From Phorcus lineatus (Eukaryota; Mollusca; Gastropoda; Trochida; Trochidae), in assembly GCA_921293015.1 (NCBI GenBank), contig OV121098.1, positions 12,127,016-12,191,015 of the forward strand: a DNA stretch of 64,000 nucleotides, written 5' to 3'. Shown in pieces: positions 25,901 to 36,480 of the stretch. Both the position numbers and the translations under genes were made by a program. Below the pieces are notes generated by a model. The model searched no databases, had not been told where the DNA came from, and worked only from the letters and a program-made list of their open reading frames with translations. Position 1 is the first letter of the stretch, and each line of letters begins with the position of its first letter.

Positions 25901-28900
25901 AACTACGCCTACAAGTACATCAACAACGACGACACCTACCAGTACATCAACCACGACCACAACGCCTACAAGTACATCAACAACGACAACGACACCTACC
26001 AGTACATCAACCACGACCACAACGCCTACAAGTACATCAAAAACGACAACGACACCTACCAGTACATCAACCACGACCACAACGCCTACAAGTACATCAA
26101 CAACGACAACAACACCTACCAGTACATCAACCACGACCACAACGCCTACAAGTACATCGACAACGACAACACCTACCAGTACATCAACGACGACCACAAC
26201 GCCTACAAGTACATCAACAATAACAACGACAACGACACCTACCAGTACATCAACGACGACCACAACGCCTACAAGTACATCAACAATGACAACGACAACG
26301 ACACCTACCAGTACATCAACGACGACCACAACGCCTACCAGTACATCAACAACATCTTCAAGTACATCAACTACGACCACAACGCCTACCAGTACATCAA
26401 CGACGACCACAACGCCTACAAGTACATCAACAACGACACCTACCAGTACATCAACAACAACAAGACCTACCACTACATCAACAACAACACCTACCACTAC
26501 ATCAACAACAACACCTACAAGTACACTGACAACGACCACAACACCTACAAGTACATCAACGACTACAACAACACCAACAAGCACATCAACAACGACAACA
26601 ACGCCTACAAGTACATCAACAACGACAACAACGCCTACCAGTACATCAACCACGACCACAACGCCTACAAGTACATCAACAACGACAACAAGTACATCAA
26701 CAACGACCACAACGCCTACAAGTACATCGACAACGACCTTAACACCTACAAGTACACCAACCACGACAACAACACCTACAAGTACATCAACGACGACCAC
26801 AACGCCTACAAGTACATCAACAACGACACCTACCAGTACATCAACAACAACAAGACCTACCACTACATCAACAACAACACCTACCACTACATCAACAACA
26901 ACACCTACAAGTACACCGACAACGACCACAACACCTACAAGTACATCAACGACTACAACAACACCAACAAGCACATCAACAACGACAACAACGCCTACAA
27001 GTACATCAACAACGACAACAACGCCTACCAGTACATCAACCACGACCACAACGCCTACAAGTACATCAACAACGACAACAAGTACATCAACAACGACAAC
27101 AACACCTACAAGTACATCAACAACGACCACAACGCCTACAAGTACATCGACAACGACCTCAACACCTACAAGTACACCAACTACGACAACAACACCTACA
27201 AGTACATCAACGACAACCACAACACCTACAAGTACATCAACAACGACAACGACACCTACCAGTACATCAACGACGACCACAACGCCTACCAGTACATCGA
27301 CAACGACCACAACGCCTACAAGTACATCAACAACGACAACAACACCTACCAGTACATCAACGACGACCACAACGCCTACCAGTACATCAACAACAACATC
27401 TTCAAGTACATTAACAACGACCACAACGCCTACCAGTACATCAACAACAACAACTACGCCTACAAGTACATCAACAACGACGACACCTACCAGTACATCA
27501 ATGACGGCCACAATGCCTACAAGTACATCAACAACGACAACGACACCTACCAGTACATCAACGACGACCACAACGCCTACAAGTACATCAACAATGACAA
27601 CGACACCTACCAGTACATCGACAACGACAACACCTACCAGTACATCAACAACAACACCTACCACTACATCAACAACAACACCTACAAGTACATCGACAAC
27701 GACAACAACACCTACCAGTACATCAACGACGACCACAACACCAACCAGTACATCAACAACAACAACACCTACCACTACATCAACAACAAGACCTACAAGT
27801 ACATCAACAACAACAACACCTACCACTACATCAACGACAACCACGGCACCTTCCAGTACATCAACTACGACCACAACGCCTACCAGTACATCAACAACAA
27901 CACCTACCAGTACATCAACGACGACCACAATGCCTACAAGTACATCAACAACGACAACGACACCTACCAGTACATCAACGACGACCACAACACCAACCAG
28001 TACATCAACAACAACACCTACAAGTACATCGACAACGACAACAACACCTACCAGGACATCAACGACGACCACAACGCCTACAAGTACATCGACAACAACA
28101 ACTACGCCTACAAGTACATCAACAACGACGACACCTACCAGTACATCAACGACGACCACAATGCCTACAAGTACATCAACAACGACAACGACACCTACCA
28201 GTACATCAACGACGACCACAACACCAACCAGTACATCAACAACAACAGCACCTACCACTACATCAACAACAAGACCTACAAGTACATCAACAACAACAAC
28301 ACCTACCACTACATCAACGACAACCACGGCACCTTCCAGTACATCAACTACGACCACAACGCCTACCAGTACATCAACAACAACACCTACCAGTACATCA
28401 ATGACGACCACAATGCCTACAAGTACATCAACAACGACAACGACACCTACCAGTACATCAACGACGACCACAACACCAACCAGTACATCAACAACAACAC
28501 CTACAAGTACATCGACAACGACAACAACACCTACCAGGACATCAACGACGACCACAACGCCTACAAGTACATCGACAACAACAACTACGCCTACAAGTAC
28601 ATCAACAACGACGACACCTACCAGTACATCAACGACGACCACAATGCCTACAAGTACATCAACAACGACAACGACACCTACCAGTACATCAACGACGACC
28701 ACAACACCAACCAGTACATCAACAACAACAGCACCTACCACTACATCAACAACAAGACCTACAAGTACATCAACAACAACAACACCTACCACTACATCAA
28801 CGACAACCACGGCACCTTCCAGTACATCAACTACGACCACAACGCCTACCAGTACATCAACAACAACACCTACCAGTACATCAATGACGACCACAATGCC

Positions 28901-29678
28901 TACAAGTACATCAACAACGACAACGACACCTACCAGTACATCAACGACGACCACAACACCAACCAGTACATCAACAACAACAACACCTACCACTACATCA
29001 ACAACGACCACAACGCCTACAAGTACATCGACAACAACAACTACGCCTACAAGTATATCAACAACGACGACACCTACCAGTACATCAACGACGACCACAA
29101 TGCCTACAAGTACATCAACAACGACAACGACACCTACCAGTACATCAACGACGACCACAACGCCTACAAGTACATCAACAATGACAACGACACCTACCAG
29201 TACATCAACGACGACCACAACGCCTACAAGTACATCGACAACGACAACACCTACCAGTACATCAACAACAACAACACCAACCACTACATCAACGACGACC
29301 ACGGCACCTTCCAGTACATCAATAACGACCACAACACCTACAAGTACATCAACAACAACCATAGAGAGCTCATCTAAGCCACACCAGAAGACAAAGAAAG
29401 TGGTTTATATTAAAGGAAAGGGATTCACACGAAAGTTAACATTTGAAAGCGGGTGTGTAAAGAGCTGCCATGGCCTACCCGACGGATATTACCCATCATG
29501 CTTTAGTTGTCAAGAAATTGTTGTGTGTCAACCGGAAGTAAAACGTTTCTACACTTGTTTCAGAGGATACAGCTGGGATGATTACTATGGTGATTGTAAA
29601 CTCAAATCTACGACTTGTGCGGAAGACATCAAATATGACCCTGGTAGGAATCTCTTTGACAGCTTTGCCCTAGTATAA
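19892..29678 (+). CDS. Gene B: giant two-CBM14 protein with about 1990-residue Thr-rich linker
   Basis: Exons 19892-19961, 21643-21847 and 23381-29678 join in frame to about 2190 residues. Residues 1-18 are a signal peptide. Residues 27-91 hold a ten-Cys CBM14-like domain (C-V-R-R-N-C, C-P-P-G-E-T-F). Residues 94-2085 are uninterrupted repeats of about ten residues built from T, S and P (P-T-S-T-S-T-T-T-T-T). Residues 2117-2171 carry an eight-Cys domain aligned with the end of gene A. Phases 1 and 2 are as in gene A. Seen: a 6.3 kb exon with no stop and matching domains. Known for families of this layout: chitin-binding mucins of gut linings, cuticle and shell. Inferred: a very long glycosylated spacer between two chitin-binding ends. 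The assembled length of the array may be approximate. A 5' UTR exon upstream of 19892 is expected. Confidence 0.82.
20810..20880 (-). repeat. tRNA-like relic
   Basis: On the minus strand GGTAGAGAGGC and GAGGTTCGAATCCCGG resemble internal A and B promoter boxes. The stems do not close into a tRNA, so this is more likely the head of an old SINE or a tRNA pseudogene. Confidence 0.35.
21005..21440. repeat. Direct duplication of about 230 bp
   Basis: The stretch from GTGTTTTATTGTCTAGCAT through ACTGGATAGTTATTATT, AAATAGGTTGTATAAATGC and GACATATGGTATGAGGGGCA to AAACTATAACAT occurs twice, starting near 21011 and 21238. There are small differences and a short insertion. It is intronic in gene B. Confidence 0.85.
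21643..21847 (+). CDS. Gene B exon: N-terminal CBM14-like domain
   Basis: The acceptor CTTTTTGCAG and donor GTAGGT bound 205 nt that enter in phase 1 and leave in phase 2. The reading is Y-P-C-V-R-R-N-C-F-G-F-S-D-G and on to C-S-R-H-G-Y-C. It has ten cysteines, two more than the matching exon of gene A, and a C-P-P-G-E-T-F motif typical of CBM14. Confidence 0.85.
22092..22511. repeat. MITE with about 33-bp terminal inverted repeats, copy 1
   Basis: GTAGCTCCGTCATAAATTCC at the left end is mirrored by GGAATTTATGACGGAGCTAC at the right end. The interior matches the copy at 31826-32225 in inverse orientation (GATTGCATCCAATCAACGTTC). There is no coding capacity. Confidence 0.85.
22520..23370. other. 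Rest of gene B intron 2
   Basis: AT-rich intronic sequence between the MITE and the mucin exon. I see no supported gene, RNA or named repeat in it. Confidence 0.55.
23381..29678 (+). CDS. Gene B large exon: Thr-rich array and C-terminal Cys domain
   Basis: The acceptor is TTTTATTTTAAATAAG before 23381, weaker than the others, but the join (AG + G, Arg) keeps frame with the previous exon. About 6.0 kb of threonine/serine/proline codons follow without a stop. Then come E-S-S-S-K-P-H-Q-K-T and the Cys domain, with G-C-V-K-S-C, Y-Y-P-S-C and T-C-F-R-G motifs, ending F-A-L-V at 29678. Confidence 0.85.
23385..29360 (+). repeat. Coding minisatellite with 30-bp base unit and nested longer periods
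   Basis: The base unit is about 30 bp (ACAACGCCTACAAGTACATC and so on), with 24- and 27-bp variants. Longer periods are visible: 87 bp three times near 23561, 23648 and 23735; 390 bp between 26462 and 26852; 483 bp between 27788, 28271 and 28754. All are multiples of three, so frame is kept. The array is so biased that the reverse strand is also open for almost 2000 codons. Confidence 0.95.
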
Positions 29679-30041
29679 CGACCGTCCGTCAGTAACCTCC
29701 AGCTTTACAAGATTACCCATATTTGCAAAGGTATGCACACATTGTCATTTGGAGACTTCACCTCGTGAAAGAACATTCGAGAAAAAGCTCCTGACATTGT
29801 ACAGGAGCAACAACGTATAATCAAAATCAAGACTTTAATGTCTACACTAGCTATACAAGACCTAATATTAGATCAACATCGGCAACAACAGCTTCCAGTA
29901 TATCACCAACGATCGAAACACGTACAACAAAACAACAACAAAATCTACTAGAGCTAGTACAACGACCACCTAAAGGTCCACCAACGGCGTCAGTGAATCC
30001 GCATCAACAATGGTCAAAGGTCGAAGGCATTCAAACAATTA
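29679..30041 (+). other. Gene B 3' region with decayed Thr-codon-like repeats
   Basis: Downstream of the stop, segments such as ACATCGGCAACAACAGCTTC, ACACGTACAACAAAAC and AGTACAACGACCACC look like worn copies of the mucin repeat in mixed frames. No open frame continues. This may be 3' UTR or the remains of an older, longer array. Further CAA/CAG-rich repeats follow near 30394-30450. Confidence 0.45.
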
Positions 30042-30079
30042 TTACATCTTTGAAGAATAGGTCTCAGGATATGTATCAC

Positions 30080-30242
30080 ACAAAACACCGACCCTAATGT
30101 TAACAAGCTTACTATCACTTGCTTGATAACGGTGATAGTATCTACACCGAAACGTCGCAATCCAAGCAATAAAGTTAACTATCCATAAGAGCTCGTTCTT
30201 CTTCATCAATCCAGCTTCTAAAATGCCCCTTAACTTTGGCAC
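30080..30242 (-). repeat. GAAACGTCGCAAT hairpin element, one-armed copy
   Basis: ACACCGAAACGTCGCAATCC, AGCAATAAAGTTAACTATCC and GTTCTTCTTCATCAATCCAG match the arms and flank of the fuller element at 50755-50915 in the opposite orientation. An AATAAA occurs inside and could serve as a poly(A) signal for gene B, but this is unproven. Confidence 0.65.
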
Positions 30243-30393
30243 ATAGTAAGCTTCAACAACAACTATTTTCCATCATCAACATATTTTTTGTCACATAACA
30301 TATAGCTTTACGCCATCTTCACCTTCAATGACAGCAAACCCAAATGAAACTGCAGAGACTTTTACAGCTTCCATTAGTCATTATATTCGTCTT

Positions 30394-30394
30394 C

Positions 30395-30425
<31 letters not shown>

Positions 30426-30450
30426 CCAACAGCAGCAGCAGCAAACATCA
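30394..30450. repeat. CAA/CAG trinucleotide tract
   Basis: About nine CAA units followed by CACCAACAGCAGCAGCAG. It is a simple repeat without an open frame of note. Confidence 0.9.
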
Positions 30451-30559
30451 GTTTCGTGAATAATGGCCACGACACAGAAACTAATACATCATCTTCATCT
30501 TAACCAACCAAAGAAACTACCGCCGAATCGACAACCTTTTTAATCGAATCATAAAACAA

Positions 30560-31250
30560 TTTAAATCTCAGTTAAAGGGACAGTAGCACGTTTTATGTAA
30601 ATAAATCAAATAATCGCAAGAAATAAAAGTCAAATGTTACATAATTGCAAAAACTTTGTATAGAAATGTCTTAAACGAATGAAACATGCGAATGCGAATT
30701 CTTTTCTATGACTCAAACAATAAAAATGTGTTGAAGCGATCAAAATGTGTTCATACTTAAATGGCCGCAAGGGGTTATTGCTTGATAGGCGAGTTCTTCG
30801 ATGACTATGAACAATTGGTTTGTGTATTGAGATGTTTGCCTTGCTGAAGATAATACGTTTAGCATAAACTAATGTTCTTTGAAGATGTTTAAAAAAAGTA
30901 CTTCCGCCTCCTTAACATTCAAAGATTATCGAACTAATAACAGTTACTTTACACCGTGATGTTGGGCCATACTCAATGAAAATTATTATTGTGTTTATTG
31001 CTTTGTATTATCCATAGACGTTTTCGTGATGATTTTCTTTCATCTCACACATATCTCATTGTTATGAATTATTTATGCTGTAAAAAGATTAGTTTGGTAA
31101 TGGTTTCATCAAGAAATAAAACAAGTTTTGAAAAAACATTCGTTATAGAGGTTTTTTTCTACGTTTTTAGAAGGAAAATTTATTCAAAAATTCATCGGAT
31201 ATCAATTTGTAGTCTTTTTCCCCTTCATGTATAAACTGTATGCCTTTACA
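30560..31250. other. Intergenic, nothing supported
   Basis: AT-rich sequence between the gene B 3' region and the next SINE. An 81-codon frame near 30989 has no motif or splice context that I can recognise. Confidence 0.5.
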
Positions 31251-31251
31251 T

Positions 31252-31538
31252 GTGAGGTGAGTTGATGTTTAACGCCGCTATCAAGATTTTTCACTTATAT
31301 CGCGGCTGCTAGTATCATTACAGGGAGAAAGCCCGCAACACCATTGTGGCTGTGGGTTGCGGTGAAACCTGCGCGCTTCGGCTGGAAATAGCGAACCATG
31401 GGTGGTGCTTCGCTGAATTTCAGTGTAGCATTGCACCAAAACCTGACTGCGTGTAGAACAGTTCTCTACTGCAGACAAAGTTGCCGAGCCCCTGCGGGAT
31501 TCGAACCACGGACGCCTTGATCCGAAGCCAAACGTGCA
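31252..31538 (-). repeat. SINE-A copy (tRNA-derived), head truncated
   Basis: On the minus strand the copy runs from a B-box-like GTGGTTCGAATCCCGC near 31495-31510 through TCTGCAGTAGAGAACTG and ACCCATGGTTCGC to the tail GGCGTTAAACATCAACTCAC. The A-box half of the tRNA-like head is missing. Antisense reading produces a 132-codon open frame that is only repeat sequence. Confidence 0.85.
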
Positions 31539-31825
31539 ATAAACATATACACACATACAGACGAGCACATACCCGCACGCAAGCAACATACATACATACA
31601 AAAACTGAAGAAAAGAAATATTACATCTGTTTAAAGTTTTGTCCGCAGAGGAACTTGTTTTGTTGTGTTTTAACTTCAAATAAGTTTAGTCTTTTGTGCT
31701 AAAATAGCAGACTTGAGAATTCACTGGTAATTGTGTCATCCCCATATTTTCATGGGTGGGTCAATAGTCCTTTTTTATTTTTTAGATCATTCATAAAAAC
31801 AAGAAAGGCACCATTCTCTCCCAAC

Positions 31826-32225
31826 AGAGGTAGCTCCGTCATAAATTCCTATACAACCTCTGAAGGTTTCTTGGCCACGAAATGTAGAACGCTGATTGGA
31901 TGCAATCAAAGTTAGTTGTGCAATCAGAGCCGCCGTTTCCAAAGTTCTCATTCAAATCGCATTAATTATTTCCGGAAACTTTACAACAGCTAAACATTAT
32001 TCGAATATGCACCTTGCACTGAGAGTCGTTTTTACCGAACACATACGCCTCATTTTGCGACTTCATCATTGCATAGGCTTTGTGACAACAAATATGTGTT
32101 TTATGCATTCGGTGTTTTGATTGGCTGAAATATTGCCAGGTAGTTTAAGTTGCAATTTTGCGCCGGTATGGGAACTGCTTCGTTGAAGAAAGAGGTTGTA
32201 TAGGAATTTATGACGGAGCTACCTT
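31826..32225. repeat. MITE with about 33-bp terminal inverted repeats, copy 2
   Basis: GGTAGCTCCGTCATAAATTC at the left and its reverse complement at the right (GAATTTATGACGGAGCTACC) bound about 400 bp. The interior is homologous to the element at 22092-22511 in reverse. A third, worn end occurs near 3370-3410. Confidence 0.85.
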
Positions 32226-32361
32226 TGTGGGGAGAAAATGCAAAGGCACGAGAAAATCATGAGTTTAAATCCATAATTTTTGTAATTAGTAAATGGTATG
32301 CATGCAGTTGGCATTCAAACATGCTTAAATTCTTCTCACAGATGCGTTACTCGTCTGTAAA

Positions 32362-32620
32362 AGTGAGCGAGTGAGTTGGGGTTTAACACCGCTTTCAAGA
32401 TTATTTCACTTATATCGCGGCTGCTAGTATTATTGCAGGAAGAAAGTCCGCAACACCATTGTGGCAATGCATTGCGGTGAAACCTGCGAGCATCGGCTAG
32501 AACTAGCAAACCATGGGTGGTACTGCGCTGAAACTCAGTGTAGCATTGCACCCAAACCTGACTGCGTGTAGAACAGTTCTCTACTGCAGACAAAGTTGCC
32601 GAGGCCCTGGTGGGACTGTA
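32362..32620 (-). repeat. SINE-A copy, head truncated
   Basis: The body segments GACTGCGTGTAGAACAG, ACCATGGGTGGTACTGCG and TTATATCGCGGCTGCTAG and the tail GTGAGCGAGTGAGTTGGGGT match the SINE-A consensus on the minus strand. The tail is of the GTGAGTGAG type, as in SINE-B. Confidence 0.85.
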
Positions 32621-32767
32621 ACATTGAACCGAACGTTGTGTCTTACGTTGCAAGATTATGAAGGATAACATGCCACTTTTTCTCAAGTTGTATCCGGGGC
32701 CTGCCGCCCTGGTTTAGTCTTGCGACGAGATCAGGATTTCCGGCGAGTTATCTTTCGATACCTTATC

Positions 32768-32885
32768 GTATGAGGTGGTTTGCGTGCTTCAGAGAACCCG
32801 AGAGCTATGCCAGCCGGAGCTATTATGCTCCTGGTAGGGTCACCGGGATTGAAAGGTAGAAGTCAGACCAAATTTGAGTCGTTCT
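32768..32885 (+). repeat. SINE-B fragment, head half
   Basis: GAGGTGGTTTGCGTGCTTCA, GAGAGCTATGCCAGCCGGAG and GACCAAATTTGAGTCGTTCT match the head half of SINE-B. It stops near the poly-G tract. Confidence 0.75.
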
Positions 32886-32908
32886 ATAAGGGACTGGTCA
32901 TTTATTAC

Positions 32909-33010
32909 GGGGGGGGGGGGGGGGGGTTTCAGGGGAGGGTCACAAAAAAATATAAAACCATCAGGGGAGGGTCATAAAAAATATTACATATTTTTGGGGA
33001 GGGTCATTTT
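32909..33010. repeat. Poly-G run and GGGGAGGGTCA repeats
   Basis: Eighteen consecutive G bases (32909-32926) are followed by three diverged copies of a unit starting GGGGAGGGTCA and an A-rich stretch. The strand could form a G-quadruplex. No coding function is seen. Confidence 0.85.
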
Positions 33011-33270
33011 AAAAAAGACAGTAATAAAACCATATTTAAAGAAGTGCTGAAAAATGTTCCAAAAAACTTTGTAAAAAGGAAAAAGGTCAAAAATAAGTTT
33101 TAATTTGACAATTTCAGGACTTGAACACAGCAAGAGTGCTTATCTACTAATGCTAGTATTTAAAATATCCTTGTGAGTTCTCTCCCTTGCTCTTAATAAA
33201 CCGAAACTAGAAAATCAGCTCAGCCTTTGCTAGGCTGTCAGAGTAATATACAGGTATATATTCAAGTCTT

Positions 33271-34294
33271 TTGTTACTGTCTACTATGTTTCAATACCTT
33301 GTTGATATATATAGACTTTTACAGTTTAGACAGTTTTCTCCTAAAGGAGAAAGAAGAAAATACTACAACAAAATATTTCATGAATTCCATGACGCTGCTA
33401 GATCGTCCCTCCCAAATGATGAACAGTTTCGAGAGGAGTTTGCTAAGGAGAGGAAATGAAAATATGAACTTATCAGTGATAGGGAGAACTTATGCCAATG
33501 CTTAGATTTTTGCATGAGTTCGAACCCCTCTGCACATGGACGTTATCTAAATGATTATACCCCAAGACCTCATGATACACGTGGTCTTAAGCAGAGTTTG
33601 GAGTACGTCCGTGACCTGCAGAACAAGTGTGCACAGTTATGCAACAGGGTTCAGGAGAATGATGGTAATCAGTTTAAGACTGGAGGGCTTGTCCTGAAAA
33701 AGACATTTTGCTCCTTTCATCATAAATTCAACACAGAATTTGTAAAAAACTTTACAGAAGCTGTCTTTTGATGTCTTACAGTTGATCGATGATCTTGAAA
33801 AGAAGAAAATAGATGTAGAGAAGACGTTTGTGAGTATGAATTTTGATTTCAGTCACAGAAAGTCTCGCTTGCAAAAGCAGAATAAACGTAAGGCTTTGCA
33901 AAGGAAAACTAAAAGAAGAAAAAATCAAATGTTGAAAGTTGCAAAGCTCCTAGTACCACAGCTGAGACATTAAGATGATAGAGAATTGCTGTTTGTTGTC
34001 AATAAAAAGCATCTAAGATTTGATATGGTATCTGCGGAGGATTCCCAATCACTTGTCAAGAGAAGTCTGTGTGGGTTGGAAGGGTTGATAGAGAAAGGCT
34101 TTTTCTCCAGGTGGTGCGTCAACTTTATGAGCAATGCTATTCTTGATAACATTCAGAGTAATTTCCTATCCTATTGCAATGCCGAACCTTCTGTTGATCC
34201 AGAAACAAGTATGACTTCTTCTTCTGATTTAGATGACACAGATTCATCACCTGTCACAAGATCCTCAAGTGAGATGTCAGATTCTGAGGAGTAG
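33271..34294 (+). pseudogene. Broken gene, N-terminal part, charged and Ser-rich
   Basis: A plus-strand reading of about 340 codons is interrupted by an in-frame TGA at 33457, one extra T near 33768 that shifts frame, and an in-frame TAA at 33971. The pieces otherwise connect smoothly. The product is rich in K/R/E (K-R-K-A-L-Q-R-K-T-K-R-R-K), then ends acidic and serine-rich (S-S-S-E-M-S-D-S-E-E) before a TAG. I do not recognise a domain. It sits just upstream of the DUF6589-like remnant in the same orientation and may be its N-terminal region, which is inference. Confidence 0.55.
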
Positions 34295-34744
34295 GATAAA
34301 AACATTAAATCTGCTTATGAAGCAAATAAATCAATGAATAACATGATTTTTGCTTTCCCACACAGAACTATGGACTAGATACGTGCACTTTTAAGATGCG
34401 TTATGTGTAATGCTCTTGTCACAAAAGAGATTATTTTTTAATTTTGATTGTGTGTTTTCATCAAAATGCATCACAACAGAAATTGTTTCCTTTATAATTT
34501 TTAAAATATTTTGACAAGGGTGTCATTTTTTTATCACTGGTGAGTGAATGCATGATTCGGTTAGGTATTTTAGTTTGGCAATGGTGTTGCCCATTAAAAT
34601 TGATTAGGACATATTAGTTTTGTTGTATTTAATCAAGCTTCATTTGTAGTAAGTAAGGAAACTTATCATGTTCTTATTAGAAGCAGAAAACATTGTTAAC
34701 ATTTCATAATATGTTAATATTTCAGAGAGTAAAATGAGCTAATA

Positions 34745-36480
34745 CACAGCTGAGAAGGTCAAGGAAACCTGGCATGAAAAACGATCTATTTTACGAAAAA
34801 GTTCATCTCTTTCCAATAATTTGCGGAAATCACTTCAACAGCTCATGGCAGGCGTCACGACATGATTCTGTATACAGCCCATCGAGTTAAAAAAGGTGAA
34901 TTGATGACTCTTACAGATACCCCACGGGGAAAAAACTGATAAAGTCAGGTATTGCTGCTTACAACAGAGCTCGTTCTCGCTCTAAAAGAAGCAGCCAAGC
35001 TTCAAGGAACCTTTGAAAAGGGTTATTTTGTTTCAAAAAGCCACCAAAGACTGAAGCAAAAGGTACTATACTCACTCACCATCAAAGGAAGCATATTAAA
35101 CTTGCAAAAGAGCATCTGTGTATGAATTCTACTTGTAATGGATTTGCACTTGAAATAAGTAAGGATGACAAAGCATTTTTGAGTCCTGGAACATCTATTG
35201 GCATGAGTTGTACAAAGCAGCCTAAGATTCTGCAGACTTCATGTAGCACAGCAGTGATTCAGAGAACTCTTGATAATTCCAACATTCACCTTATCTATAG
35301 TGTATGTCTCAAATTTAATTAGACTCAAGATTGTTCTAAAAAAAACCTATGCCTGGAAAAAAACTCCATTGAGTCTAAAAGCGAAATTGAAGCAAATGCG
35401 ACAGGAAAGATTTGTTGTTAGTGATTTTCGTTTTGGTCGGCATAAACAATTAGTTCAATCCAGTTGCTTTGCCAAGTTAATATATGATTTTAAAAATCAC
35501 ACATTTCTATCACAGACTACTCTAGGTGTCTTACACCAGAACCCATCAACCATCACAGGAACCATCAAGATAATTGAGCAGCTTCACGAGTATGTTCCTG
35601 AAGTAGACGGGGATGTGTACCCCATGGTCTGCTTGGTCCCCATGGGTTGTCTTGTGAGCGTCAAAACGATGCTCACAAAGCACGGGTCAACGGGGCGACT
35701 TGTCGTCATAGACTTCTTAGATTTCAGCCTGTAGTCCAAGAAGTCCACAAGCAAATGCTCCTCATGCAGGTATTGTATCAAACTTTAGTACTATCTCAAA
35801 GTTAAAGTAATATCGGTTTTTGATCTCGCAGTTTAATAACAGATAACAAGTTCTTGAAATCTTTACCGAATAACTGAATGTATAATCTTATTGTCTACCG
35901 AACACGAGCAGAATCTCATGGATACATTCTTCAGTGGATCCAGTGGCACAGAGAAGGGTACTCTGTTCCACCTAAAGAGTGAGTGAGTGAGTTGGGGTTT
36001 AACGTGCTTTGAACAATATTTCAGTTATTAAACACGTGGATGACAAGCATCCAAAAGAGAGTGGACAGATAAGGGAGAAAGGGATCGACAGGATGAGGGA
36101 AAAGACGGAAAGAAAGGCATAGTAAGAGATAGACAACAGGTTTCAGAAGAACTCAAATTTGGTCTGGCGTCTACCCGTCGACCTGTACAGCGTGGGTGCC
36201 CCTACCAGGAGCATGTTAGCTCCAGCTGACATAGCTCTCAGGGTCTCTGAAGCACGCAAACCACCACACCGCGATAAGGTATTGAGTCCAGTGGTGGCCA
36301 CCTAAAGAACGTATTCGGTCACAGAAATGTCAAGAAAGATGTCGGGGACTGCTTCTCCTCCTTTGCCGATTTCATACACTTCGTGACACTTCGTGACACG
36401 TTGTTATGTTGTGCTTGGCGCCATGCACATTCTCCAAATGTCGTCACTCGACGATGAGCCGAACATCCCTGACTTCACAG
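34745..36480 (+). pseudogene. DUF6589-like gene remnant, central part
   Basis: Several plus-strand pieces in different frames match the order I recall for DUF6589 proteins: a lysine-rich segment near 35090 (K-H-I-K-L-A-K-E-H-L), K-A-F-L-S-P-G-T-S, H-E-Y-V-P-E-V-D-G-D near 35586, and, after a frame change near 35640, G-L-S-C-E-R-Q-N-D-A-H-K-A-R-V. Then follow G-T-L-F-H-L-K-N-V-F-G-H-R-N-V and G-A-M-H-I-L-Q-M-S-S-L-D-D. Stops, frameshifts and an inserted SINE show it is no longer translated as one protein. Function of the family is not established to my knowledge; many copies behave like repeats. Family assignment is from memory, without a search. Confidence 0.65.
35979..36297 (-). repeat. SINE-B full copy inserted in the DUF6589-like exon
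   Basis: The element runs from the GTGAGTGAGTGAG tail to the GTCCAGTGGTGG head end. The 11-bp target duplication CCACCTAAAGA occurs at 35968-35978 and 36298-36308. Removing the element and one repeat rejoins the reading F-H-L-K-N-V-F-G-H-R, so it landed in coding sequence. Confidence 0.92.

Noticed and set aside
23372-29362. Minus-strand open frame of 1996 codons (V-V-V-V-D-V-L-V-G-V repeats)
   Set aside because: It is the exact antisense shadow of the Thr-rich coding array. The plus strand has the splice-joined signal peptide, flanking Cys domains and intron phases; the minus strand has none of these.
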